From: Candidatus Sulfotelmatobacter sp.
GTDB taxonomy: Bacteria > Acidobacteriota > Terriglobia > Terriglobales > Acidobacteriaceae
Assembly: GCA_030037575.1 (NCBI GenBank)
Contig: JASHRB010000132.1
Span: 1-6,760 of the forward strand
Length of the DNA stretch: 6,760 nucleotides
Direction of reading: 5' to 3'
A program made the position numbers and the translations under genes. Positions within the stretch are counted from its first letter, which is position 1. Each line of letters starts with the position of its first letter. A model generated the notes under the pieces. The model was not told where the DNA came from. It saw only the letters and a list, made by a program, of their open reading frames with translations, and did not search any database. This document shows positions 1-6,094 of the stretch, in pieces.

Positions 1-701
1 AGGTTGTGGTTTTCAGAGATGCGGTAACAATCTTCGGCGGTTGTCGAATCAGGCATGGTGGGACCGGAAGCGAGCGCGTCGGGAGTGGAGTCGGGAACAT
101 CGGAGACGAAAAGCGACACCTGCTGCGCGGGAAATGCGGCGCGGGCCAGGCGCCCTCCTTTGACTGCAGAAAGGTGTTTCCGGATGGCGTTGATTTCGCT
201 AATCGGCGCGCCGGAATGGACGAGCGCGCAGTAGGTGGCGATGAGCTCGTCGAGGGAAATTTCTTCATCAATGGGCTTTTCGACGATTGACGATCCGCCC
301 CCGCTGATCATAAAAATTACGAGGGACGCGGCCGTTTGTGGCTCGAGTGATCTCAGAATGGCGCTCGCAGCCTGCACAGATTCGGCGTTGGGCACAGGAT
401 GGCCGCCCTGGAAATAGCGGAAACCGGGCAGCTGTGCGGGAGGATTCACGCTGGTGGCGATAATTCCCGCCAGTGAATTTTCACGCGAGGGCTGGCCGAT
501 CTGCTGGGTCAGGGCTTCGGCCATGGTGTGTCCGGCCTTGCCCATGGAAATGACCAGAACACGCGAATAGGAGTTCAGATCGTAAAGGTCTTCGCAGACC
601 CGCAGCACGCCGCGGTCGCACTGGACGTGGCGCGAGAAAGCTCTGGAAATCGATGCTTCCGCCAATGCGTAGCGAAAGATTTCGCGCGTTGTTTCCCTCA
701 T
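1..701 (-). CDS. Glycerate 2-kinase, MOFRL/DUF4147 family (partial, C-terminal half beyond the left edge)
   Basis: Reading the minus strand from an ATG at 701-699 gives 233 uninterrupted residues up to the window edge. They match the N-terminal domain of the MOFRL-type glycerate kinases (GckA/TtuD group): MGKAG at 53-57, GGHPVPN at 99-105, the glycine-rich SGGGSS at 133-138, NAIRKHLSAVKGGRL at 171-185, SDVPDSTPDALASGPT at 200-215. Family members are about 420-450 residues, so roughly half is missing, including the C-terminal MOFRL domain. Known enzymes phosphorylate D-glycerate with ATP to 2-phosphoglycerate in the cytoplasm, feeding glyoxylate, serine or sugar-acid breakdown into glycolysis; some relatives are annotated hydroxypyruvate reductase, usually wrongly. 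I chose the 701 start because it gives the usual MRETxxEIF-like beginning and lies about 40 bases downstream of a TATAAT box at 752-747. The open frame continues upstream to a TGA, but those codons would lie before the promoter. No good ribosome binding site is seen. Confidence 0.92.
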   Translation of the reverse strand, partial: MRETTREIFRYALAEASISRAFSRHVQCDRGVLRVCEDLYDLNSYSRVLVISMGKAGHTMAEALTQQIGQPSRENSLAGIIATSVNPPAQLPGFRYFQGGHPVPNAESVQAASAILRSLEPQTAASLVIFMISGGGSSIVEKPIDEEISLDELIATYCALVHSGAPISEINAIRKHLSAVKGGRLARAAFPAQQVSLFVSDVPDSTPDALASGPTMPDSTTAEDCYRISENHN

Positions 702-746
702 CAGTCGAAACTGCGAGTCGGAAGCTAGGTCGAAGCGCACCGGGAA

Positions 747-752
747 ATTATA
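747..752 (-). promoter_or_regulatory. Probable -10 box (TATAAT) of the glycerate kinase gene
   Basis: The minus strand reads a perfect TATAAT at 752-747, in the 139-base gap between the hydrolase stop and the kinase start. Transcription would begin near 740 and give a leader of about 39 bases to the ATG at 701. No convincing -35 hexamer is present at 16-18 bases; a palindrome occupies that place, which would fit an activator-dependent or repressed promoter. The box is seen; its use is inferred. Confidence 0.5.
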
Positions 753-766
753 GGGCTTGCGGCGGC

Positions 767-782
767 GTATCAGTTCTGATAC
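767..782. promoter_or_regulatory. Operator-like 16-bp palindrome before glycerate kinase
   Basis: The plus strand reads GTATCAG-TT-CTGATAC, two perfect 7-base arms around a 2-base centre. It covers the expected -35 position (about 770-775) of the TATAAT promoter at 752-747. This geometry is typical of a binding site for a dimeric helix-turn-helix regulator. A 2-base loop is too tight for a good RNA hairpin and no T run follows, so a terminator is unlikely. The regulator cannot be named from the window. Confidence 0.5.
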
Positions 783-840
783 ACGCGAGACTCCCTCACG
801 ACGTCCGGATCAAGCGACTTCGCTCCGATGACGCCAGCTT

Positions 841-1524
841 CTACAAACTGGTCGTCCGCGACAGCGCTTCGGTTAGCCAGCCTTCCATCGTTTGGCGAAG
901 TTCGCTGAGCCGGCCTTCAAAAAAATGATCGGCGCCTTCGATTAGAACAAGCTTCTTGGGCTCGCTCGCCCATGCGACCACCTCTTCGAGCTTGGTTCGC
1001 GGACCAAACGGATCGCGGGTTCCGCTGACAAACAATTTCGACTTGGCGCACTGGTGCAGAAAATCGAAGGAATAGGTTCGCCGTATCTCGGATTCGCCAG
1101 CCAGAGCAACAACCGGAGTGCCCAAGCTGATGAGCGCGCTTACACGAGAGTCCGGGCATGCGGCCCGGAGGCTGACAGCTGCGCCGAAAGAAAAGCCGGA
1201 GACAATAAGAGGAAGATGAAACTCGGCGTCCAGCCAACCGAGCGCAGTGCGGACGTCATCGATTTCCCCGCGCCCATGATCGTGCTCGCCCTGACTGAGT
1301 CCGGTGCCGCGAAAATTGAAGCGCAGTACGGGAAATCCCAAGCTATTCAGCGCTTTCATGGCGTGAAAGACGACCTTGTTGTGCAGGGTTCCGCCGAAAC
1401 GTGGATGGGGATGGCAAACCAGCGCGGCGTGGGTTGCGCTTTCTGAACCGGCATTGAGCAGGGCTTCGAGGCGTCCCGCGTCACCGTTTAGGAAAAGCGA
1501 ACGGATGGTGGAGTTTTTGAGCAC
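841..1524 (-). CDS. Alpha/beta hydrolase of the COG2945 type
   Basis: This 227-residue protein has a compact alpha/beta hydrolase fold. CHPHP at 37-41 followed by FGGTLHNKVV is characteristic of the COG2945 group of small predicted hydrolases. Next come RFNFRGTGLSQG (68-79), the nucleophile elbow GFSFG with Ser112, an acid at Asp171 in SGTRDPFG and the catalytic His200 in GADHFFEG, so the Ser-Asp-His triad is complete. There is no signal peptide, so it is probably cytoplasmic. The substrate is unknown for most of the family; an ester or thioester is a guess. The start is a GTG at 1524-1522. An in-frame TAA four codons upstream excludes anything longer, and the N-terminus (GDAGRLEALL) aligns with the usual family beginning. 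No Shine-Dalgarno is visible. It lies upstream of glycerate kinase on the same strand, 139 bases away, with a separate promoter likely for the kinase. It ends in TAG. Confidence 0.9.
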   Translation of the reverse strand: MLKNSTIRSLFLNGDAGRLEALLNAGSESATHAALVCHPHPRFGGTLHNKVVFHAMKALNSLGFPVLRFNFRGTGLSQGEHDHGRGEIDDVRTALGWLDAEFHLPLIVSGFSFGAAVSLRAACPDSRVSALISLGTPVVALAGESEIRRTYSFDFLHQCAKSKLFVSGTRDPFGPRTKLEEVVAWASEPKKLVLIEGADHFFEGRLSELRQTMEGWLTEALSRTTSL

Positions 1525-1530
1525 GAATTG

Positions 1531-1536
1531 AGATTA
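1531..1536 (-). promoter_or_regulatory. Possible -10 box (TAATCT) of the hydrolase gene
   Basis: The minus strand reads TAATCT at 1536-1531, six bases before the GTG start at 1524. A -10 box at this distance would start transcription at or next to the start codon, giving a leaderless message; this agrees with the absence of a Shine-Dalgarno sequence. No -35 hexamer stands out. Weak support from one short motif. Confidence 0.25.
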
Positions 1537-1652
1537 CACGAAGCTGCCATCGAGCCATGGAGTCGAGCTTCGCTCGGCCATACAGCCACAGACCGCTGTT
1601 GGCACTCTGGCCCTGTCGAAAAAACTGGCAAAAACCGGCCATCCGGCTTTGC

Positions 1653-1658
1653 TATTCT
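1653..1658 (+). promoter_or_regulatory. Possible -10 box (TATTCT) of the M20 peptidase gene
   Basis: TATTCT lies eight bases before the ATG at 1667, inside a pyrimidine-rich stretch with no purine-rich ribosome binding site. Transcription would start at or within a base or two of the ATG, again suggesting a leaderless message. There is no clear -35 element; CTGGCA at 1625-1630 is too far away. Weak support. Confidence 0.25.
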
Positions 1659-1666
1659 CTTTTCTC

Positions 1667-2701
1667 ATGGATGCAATCGCGCTGACGCGACAGTTGGTCG
1701 ACATCGAATCGATCACCGGTAATGAGAGCGCAGTGGGAGACTTTTTGCTTTGCCAACTCTCCAAGCTCGGTTATCAGACAGAAAAGATGCCGGTCGAAGG
1801 CGACCGCGCCAACGTGTACGCGTTGTCTCCGGGAGAGTTGAACCCGAAGGTTGTATTCTCGACGCACATGGATACCGTGCCTCCGTTTATTGCCTCTTCG
1901 GAGGATGCGACGAAAATCTATGGCCGCGGTTCGTGCGATGCCAAGGGAATTATGGCCGCACAGATCGCGGCCGCCGAGCAGCTGCGGAAGAAAGATATCT
2001 ACGTCGGGTTGCTTTTCGTGGTGGGAGAAGAGCGCGACAGCCTGGGGGCGAAGGTTGCCAACGAATACGCGGACAAACGGTTTGGCGATCCAACGCAAAA
2101 AAACACGGCCCGACGCAGGTATCTTGTCAACGGCGAACCTACCGAAAACCGCATCGGACGAGCCTCAAAGGGAACGCTGCGAGCGGAAGTGACGGCAAGG
2201 GGACGGATGGCGCATTCCGCATATCCGGAACTGGGCGAATCGGCGATTGACAAGCTGATTGGGGCTTTGGGGCGGTTGCGCGAAATGCCGCTGCCGAGCG
2301 ATCCGGAAATTGGGCCGTGCACGCTGAATATCGGACTAATCGAGGGCGGCCGCGCGCCAAATGTCATCCCCGACTACGCACATGCAGATTTGCTTTACCG
2401 GCTGGTCGGGCCGACAGAACAGTTGCGGCGGCAAATTGTCAGAACCGCGGGAGAAAGCGTGAAAATCGATTTTCCACTGGAGCTGCCGTTTGTCAGGCTA
2501 CATACGATCGATGGTCTTCCCACAATGGTCGCCGCATTCACCACTGACATCCCGCGTCTGTCGAACTGGGGCAAACCGGTGCTGATTGGGCCCGGTTCGA
2601 TTCACGTGGCACACACGCCAGGCGAGTTTATTGAAAAAAAGCAGCTGGCAGAGGCAATCGATTTGTATTGCAGCATCGCGAAGCGGCTTTTGAGCGGCTA
2701 G
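1667..2701 (+). CDS. M20 family zinc metallopeptidase/deacylase (ArgE/DapE-like)
   Basis: The 344-residue protein carries the two-zinc M20 site. The ligands are His67 and Asp69 in STHMDTVP, the bridging Asp91 in GRGSCDAKG, the catalytic Glu121 with Glu122 in GEERD, Glu157 in NGEPTEN, and His316 in VAHTPGEFIE. RGRMAHSAYPELGESAI (178-194) starts the dimerisation (lid) domain and contains the conserved His183. M20 enzymes hydrolyse amide bonds of small substrates such as N-acetylornithine, N-succinyl-diaminopimelate, acetyl-lysine or dipeptides. The window does not tell which; no arginine or lysine gene is adjacent. It is somewhat shorter than classical ArgE/DapE (about 375-385), and no signal peptide is seen, so it is cytoplasmic. 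I prefer the ATG at 1667 to the TTG six codons upstream (1649) because the protein then starts MDAIALTRQLVDIES, as usual for the family. The gene is divergent from the hydrolase, with a 142-base gap, and ends in TAG. Confidence 0.92.
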   Translation: MDAIALTRQLVDIESITGNESAVGDFLLCQLSKLGYQTEKMPVEGDRANVYALSPGELNPKVVFSTHMDTVPPFIASSEDATKIYGRGSCDAKGIMAAQIAAAEQLRKKDIYVGLLFVVGEERDSLGAKVANEYADKRFGDPTQKNTARRRYLVNGEPTENRIGRASKGTLRAEVTARGRMAHSAYPELGESAIDKLIGALGRLREMPLPSDPEIGPCTLNIGLIEGGRAPNVIPDYAHADLLYRLVGPTEQLRRQIVRTAGESVKIDFPLELPFVRLHTIDGLPTMVAAFTTDIPRLSNWGKPVLIGPGSIHVAHTPGEFIEKKQLAEAIDLYCSIAKRLLSG

Positions 2702-2855
2702 CGCTTCTTGTTGATATCCACCCCAACTGGAAGATCAACGCCCCAACCTGTTTCTAAAGCGCGACAACAGTTAGGGCAGCCACATTTCGATGCAGCTGTG
2801 AGCGGGGTTCTACATCTGAAACCTCCCGACTCATCGTTATCATTTCTCTCGCATC

Positions 2856-2873
2856 AGATTCTCCGTAGAATCT
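2856..2873. promoter_or_regulatory. 18-bp palindrome with overlapping TAGAAT box before the efflux gene
   Basis: AGATTCT (2856-2862) and AGAATCT (2867-2873) are perfect inverted copies around CCGT, ending 24 bases before the ATG at 2898. A -10-like TAGAAT (2866-2871) lies inside the right arm, with no clear -35 hexamer. It may be an operator over the promoter, or a hairpin in the leader if transcription starts further upstream in the 196-base gap. No T run follows, so it does not look like a terminator. The rest of the gap (2702-2855) shows nothing I recognise. Confidence 0.4.
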
Positions 2874-2886
2874 TTCGAGACGGTGC

Positions 2887-2890
2887 GAGG
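2887..2890 (+). promoter_or_regulatory. Ribosome binding site GAGG of the efflux gene
   Basis: GAGG stands seven bases before the ATG at 2898, a normal Shine-Dalgarno distance. It fixes this start and gives a protein with a proper signal peptide. Most other genes in the window lack such a site. Confidence 0.55.
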
Positions 2891-3788
2891 CTAAACAATG
2901 AAGAGCAGACTGGGCTGCGGTGCGCGGATTCATCGAGTATGGCTGGCGTCGATTTTGTTCTTTCCCGCTTCCCTGCTGGCTGAACCGGTCACGCTGCGGC
3001 ATGCGGTGGAACTGGCGCTGCAACACGCGACCGGGATCGGAGTTTCTGCCGCCGAGCAGCAGCACGCCAGGGCAAATTATCGCGAGTTGCGCAACAGTTA
3101 TATCCCCCAGTTGAATGTGGGAGCAGGAATCGGATATTCCGATGGCTTTCCCTTGAGCCTCGAGGGTGGCATCCCGTCGTTGGTGAACGTAACCACGCAA
3201 TCGGCGCTGGTGAATCCTGCTCTGACTGACTTCATTCGCGCCGCACGCGACGAGGTCAAGGTTGGGTCATTTGACAGCAAAGATGAGCGCAACCAGGTAA
3301 TTCAGGACACGGTGCTGAGCTACGCCGAACTGGCGAAGTGGGAGCGGCGGTTGAGCAGCCTCCGCGAGGCGCAGGGCGAAGAGGAAAAAATGGAAGCGGC
3401 GGTCGAGCAGCGGGTGAGAGCCGGCGTTGACAGCCAGATGGACTTGAGCAAGGCACGGCTGTCGGTGGCGCGGGTGAAACTGAGATTGGCTGAGGCGAGC
3501 GGAGCAGCCGATGTGTTGCAGGAGCATTTGGCGAAGTTGACGGGAGTGGGGGGAGGCTCCTTCGAGATCGATCCGGATTCGATGCCGGCGTTGCCTGCAG
3601 TGAAAGAAGACCGCGACCTCGCGGAAAAAGCCTCCGATGCGAATCCGACAGTGCAGGCTGCGGTGGAGCATGCGCGGGCCGAGTTTTTGAGAGTGCGAGG
3701 CGAGAAAAAGTCTCTTTGGCCAAGTCTCGATTTTGCGGCGCAGTATGCGAACGTAACCACCGCCATCAACGATTATCAGAGGTTTTAT

Positions 3789-3791
3789 TAG
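3789..3791 (+). other. In-frame TAG (amber) within the efflux gene
   Basis: The codons read TTT-TAT-TAG-CCT-CAT, between NDYQRFY and PHSFQPNNVTVG. Both flanks belong to the same OEP second repeat in the same frame, so one base change from a sense codon (TAT, TAC, CAG, AAG, GAG, TGG or TTG) explains the stop; no frameshift is needed. TAG is the normal terminator of the hydrolase and M20 genes here, which argues against a general reassignment of amber in this organism. Confidence 0.9.
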
Positions 3792-3815
3792 CCTCATAGT
3801 TTCCAGCCGAACAAT

Positions 3816-4217
3816 GTGACCGTGGGAGCGGCGATTCGGTTTCCATTTTTCAACCTCTCGCAACATGCGCGGGTCAATGAGGCGGAAGCGGACGCATTGA
3901 AGGCGCAGAAACAGGCGGAAGCGGCGAAGAATTCGGCAGCAGAGGAAGCTTTGCGCCTGCAACGCTCGGTGACGCAAATGCAGGATGCACGCGATGTGGC
4001 CGAACTGGAATATGAGATTGCGCAGCAGAACGTTGAGGCGGTCAAGACGCGCATGGAGTCTTCGAATGCGAACCTGCACGATCTGGATGCGGCCGAGACT
4101 CAGGTGAACGAACACTTCATTGCCTTGCAGGATGTGACTTTTGAACTGGAGCGGAACCAGGTGGAATTGATGCGCTCGACGAACGAGCTGGAGAGTTGGG
4201 CTCTGGGGCCGAAGTAA
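3816..4217 (+). CDS. C-terminal fragment of the broken efflux protein
   Basis: After the amber codon the frame stays open. The first usable start codon is a GTG at 3816, giving at most 133 residues: the end of the second barrel hairpin (VGAAIRFPFFNLSQHARV) and two coiled-coil helices rich in Ala, Glu and Gln. There is no Shine-Dalgarno before the GTG and no signal peptide, so an independent product could not reach the outer membrane. It is best regarded as the second half of the interrupted gene and not as a separate protein. Confidence 0.45.
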   Translation: MTVGAAIRFPFFNLSQHARVNEAEADALKAQKQAEAAKNSAAEEALRLQRSVTQMQDARDVAELEYEIAQQNVEAVKTRMESSNANLHDLDAAETQVNEHFIALQDVTFELERNQVELMRSTNELESWALGPK

Positions 4218-4454
4218 CTCTTGGAACCGGGCAGGTTCGGCGATGATTGGCGGCTGTCGATTCGCAATAGGATGCGCCTACCGCGTGGCTTTCCGCGCGC
4301 TTCGCCCTCTCCCAACCGCACTTCAGCCGATTTGGCTTACTGGTCCAATGGCGTAAGCTGCGAAGCAACGGAGCGAGAATTTTTGGCACGCCAATGAGCT
4401 GCCCGGTGAATCCGAATGGACACGGCAGATTACCGGGCGGGCGCCGCTCAATGA
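4218..4454. other. Non-coding gap between the efflux gene and hpnJ
   Basis: No convincing gene lies here. Two small inverted repeats are visible: GAACC (4224-4228) with GGTTC (4234-4238), seven bases after the efflux stop, and GCTTAC (4335-4340) with GTAAGC (4353-4358) around a 12-base loop. Neither is followed by a T run, so neither is a clear intrinsic terminator. Open frames crossing the gap do not resemble known proteins. Confidence 0.4.
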
Positions 4455-4460
4455 TAAAAT
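4455..4460 (+). promoter_or_regulatory. Possible -10 box (TAAAAT) of hpnJ
   Basis: TAAAAT stands 14 bases before the hpnJ ATG at 4475, in an AT-rich island within GC-rich sequence. A start near 4467 would leave a leader of about eight bases, too short for a Shine-Dalgarno, and indeed none is seen. The best -35 candidate, TTACCG at 4430-4435, has a 19-base spacer and a poor match. Confidence 0.35.
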
Positions 4461-4474
4461 AGAGTCTTACCAAT

Positions 4475-5947
4475 ATGCCTTTGAAAACACTGTTTTTGAA
4501 CCCACCTTCATTCGACAATTTCGACGGCGGGGCCGGATCCCGCTGGCCCGCGACGCGCGAGATTGAATCGTACTGGTATCCGGTATGGCTGGCGTACCCG
4601 ACGGGGATGCTGGAGGGCGCGCGCTTGCTGGATGCGCCACCGCACCATATTTCGGCCGAGCAGACCATTGAGATTGCCCGGGACTACGAATTTCTCGTGC
4701 TCTTCACCAGCACTCCGGGCTTCCCGGGTGACATTGGGCTGGCGCGAGCGATCAAAACCGCCAATCCCGGCATCAAGATTGCATTCGTGGGGCCGCATGT
4801 CACCGTGCTGCCGGAGAAATCGTTGCGCGAGTGTCCGGCGATCGATTTCGTTGTGCGCAAAGAGTTTGATTACGCTACGGTCGACTTTGCTAAGGGCAAG
4901 CCGCTGGAAGAGATTGCTGGCGTTTCATTTTTGAAAGACGACAAGATTGTCCATAATCCCGACGCGCCGCAGGTTCAGGATCTCGACGCTCTGCCGCACG
5001 TTACCGGGGTTTACAAGCGCGATCTCGACGTCACGCGTTATAACGTACCGTTCCTGCTGCATCCCTATGTTTCGTTGTATACCACGCGCGGTTGTCCCGC
5101 GCAGTGCACGTTTTGTTTGTGGCCGCAAACGTTGAGCGGGCATCCATGGCGAAAGCGGTCGACGGACGATGTGGCCGTGGAAATGTCGAAGGTGAAGGCC
5201 TATTGGCCGGAAGTGAAGGAATTCTTCTTCGACGATGACACCTTCAACATTCAGAAAGCGCGAACCATCGAATTATGCACGAAGTTGAAGCCACTTGGTC
5301 TGACGTGGTCTTGCACCTCGCGCGTGACCACTGACTACGAAACGCTGAAGGCGATGAAGGAAGCCGGATGCCGATTGCTGATTGTCGGCTATGAGTCGGG
5401 CGATCGGCAGATTTTGAAAAACATTAAGAAAGGCGCGACCGTTGAACGTGCGCGGCAGTTCACGAAAGACTGCCATAAGCTGGGACTCGTGATCCACGGC
5501 GACTTCATCATGGGATTGCCCGGCGAGACGCATGAGACGATCAACAACACCATCAAATTCGCAAAAGAGCTCGACGTGGAGACAATTCAGGTTTCGGTGG
5601 CCCACGCCTATCCCGGGACGGAGCTGTACGATTACGCGGTGAAGAATGGGTTCATGGTCTCAAATGGCAAGATGGTCGATGAGGGTGGACATCAGCTGGC
5701 GCACGTGCAGTATCCGGGGCTCTCTGCGGATGAGATTTTGGGCGCCGTGCATCGCTTCTATGACGAATACTATTTCAGACCGAAGGCGGTCTTCCGGATT
5801 CTGAAAAAAGCCGCATTCGACGGCAGCGAACGCAAGCGGCTGTACCGGGAGGCGAAGACCTTTTTGAAGCTGCGCGCGGCGAGAAACAAGATGGTGAAGA
5901 AACATGCCATTGAATCGGCAGCGGGGACGGAGCCGGCAAAAGCATAA
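4475..5947 (+). CDS. hpnJ: Hopanoid biosynthesis radical SAM protein HpnJ (bacteriohopanetetrol cyclitol ether synthase)
   Basis: The 490-residue protein has the layout of the B12-binding/radical SAM class. An N-terminal Rossmann-like domain (about 1-160) has KTLFLNPPSFDNFDGGAGSR at 4-23 and FVGPHVTVLPEKSL at 104-117, without the DxHxxG cobalamin motif. The radical SAM core (about 195-410) has the 4Fe-4S/SAM motif CPAQCTFC with Cys207, Cys211 and Cys214, then FFDDDTFN (251-258), the GYESGD loop (305-310) and GDFIMGLPGET (342-352). WYPVWLAYPTG near 34-44 and CLWPQTLSGHPWRKRS at 214-229 look specific to HpnJ. In Burkholderia, HpnI attaches N-acetylglucosamine to bacteriohopanetetrol, HpnK deacetylates it, and HpnJ contracts the sugar ring to the cyclitol ether. 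The length is slightly above the usual 470 or so because of a basic, low-complexity tail after about 470. hpnI and hpnK are not in the window. The start gives MPLKTLFLNPP, as in relatives. A strong terminator follows 23 bases after the stop. Confidence 0.9.
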   Translation: MPLKTLFLNPPSFDNFDGGAGSRWPATREIESYWYPVWLAYPTGMLEGARLLDAPPHHISAEQTIEIARDYEFLVLFTSTPGFPGDIGLARAIKTANPGIKIAFVGPHVTVLPEKSLRECPAIDFVVRKEFDYATVDFAKGKPLEEIAGVSFLKDDKIVHNPDAPQVQDLDALPHVTGVYKRDLDVTRYNVPFLLHPYVSLYTTRGCPAQCTFCLWPQTLSGHPWRKRSTDDVAVEMSKVKAYWPEVKEFFFDDDTFNIQKARTIELCTKLKPLGLTWSCTSRVTTDYETLKAMKEAGCRLLIVGYESGDRQILKNIKKGATVERARQFTKDCHKLGLVIHGDFIMGLPGETHETINNTIKFAKELDVETIQVSVAHAYPGTELYDYAVKNGFMVSNGKMVDEGGHQLAHVQYPGLSADEILGAVHRFYDEYYFRPKAVFRILKKAAFDGSERKRLYREAKTFLKLRAARNKMVKKHAIESAAGTEPAKA

Positions 5948-5970
5948 CAAGCACATTCAACAGCGGCCGG

Positions 5971-6005
5971 CCGGAAGCGAAAACCGCTTCCGGTTTTTTG
6001 TTTTG
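5971..6005 (+). terminator. Rho-independent terminator after hpnJ
   Basis: CCGGAAGCG (5971-5979) and CGCTTCCGG (5985-5993) form a perfect 9-bp GC-rich stem with the five-base loop AAAAC. It is followed directly by TTTTTT, G, TTTT. It starts 23 bases after the hpnJ stop codon and is the clearest transcription terminator in the window. It separates hpnJ from the downstream EamA pair, which should therefore have its own promoter or depend on read-through. The bases 6006-6094 show no strong promoter. Confidence 0.93.
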
Positions 6006-6094
6006 TAAGTTGAGTACCAGGAATCCATCTCGAGGACTTTGATGTGCAAAAATGAAGCCATGTCGCTCGCAAGAAAACAAAAGCACAAGCTGCA

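Larger units (their letters stand above)
2898..4217 (+). pseudogene. TolC-family outer-membrane efflux protein (OEP) gene interrupted by an in-frame amber codon
   Basis: The frame from 2898 to the TAA at 4215-4217 holds 439 codons, the usual length for the family, broken only by TAG at codon 298. A signal peptide covers about residues 1-28 (basic start, hydrophobic 14-27, cleavage after SLLA). The first OEP repeat spans about 31-220 with VTLRHAVELAL at 31-41, SYIPQLNVGAGIGYSD at 67-82 and RVRAGVDSQMDLSKARLSVA at 172-191. The second starts near 235 and contains the barrel-type stretch SLWPSLDFAAQYANV (272-286), VGAAIRFPFFN after the stop, and long Glu/Ala-rich coiled-coil helices to the end. 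Such proteins trimerise into an outer-membrane channel-tunnel for tripartite pumps or type I secretion. No pump or adaptor gene lies alongside. The stop removes the last two long helices and a barrel strand, so the 297-residue product should not make a channel unless the codon is read through. A sequencing error remains possible. Confidence 0.85.

Noticed and set aside
6..728. Several plus-strand open frames at the left end
   Set aside because: They are opposite-strand shadows of the glycerate kinase gene, whose protein is unmistakable on the minus strand.
1564..1576. Inverted repeat CGAGC-TTC-GCTCG between the hydrolase and M20 genes
   Set aside because: Only five pairs, no T run, and it lies between divergent starts where no terminator is expected; too weak to call.
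2680..2707. Possible hairpin GAAGCG/CGCTTC at the end of the M20 gene
   Set aside because: Six pairs around a 16-base loop with no proper T tract; not a credible terminator.
3185..3761. Exact 12-base direct repeat GAACGTAACCAC at 3185-3196 and 3750-3761
   Set aside because: Both copies encode the same short peptide (NVTT) in the two internally homologous halves of the efflux protein; they reflect coding similarity or chance, not a mobile element or att site.
3789..3791. Pyrrolysine or general amber recoding
   Set aside because: TAG ends the hydrolase and M20 genes normally, no Pyl gene is visible, and TolC-family proteins are not known to need Pyl; a mutation or sequence error is simpler.
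3267..4115. Long minus-strand open frame (282 codons) opposite the efflux gene
   Set aside because: It is Arg/Leu/His-rich with no recognisable family and lies antisense to clear OEP homology. It stays open because of the codon bias of the plus-strand gene.
4117..4668. Minus-strand frame of 183 codons across the gap before hpnJ
   Set aside because: It overlaps the ends of two real genes on the other strand, has unlikely composition and no recognisable motif.
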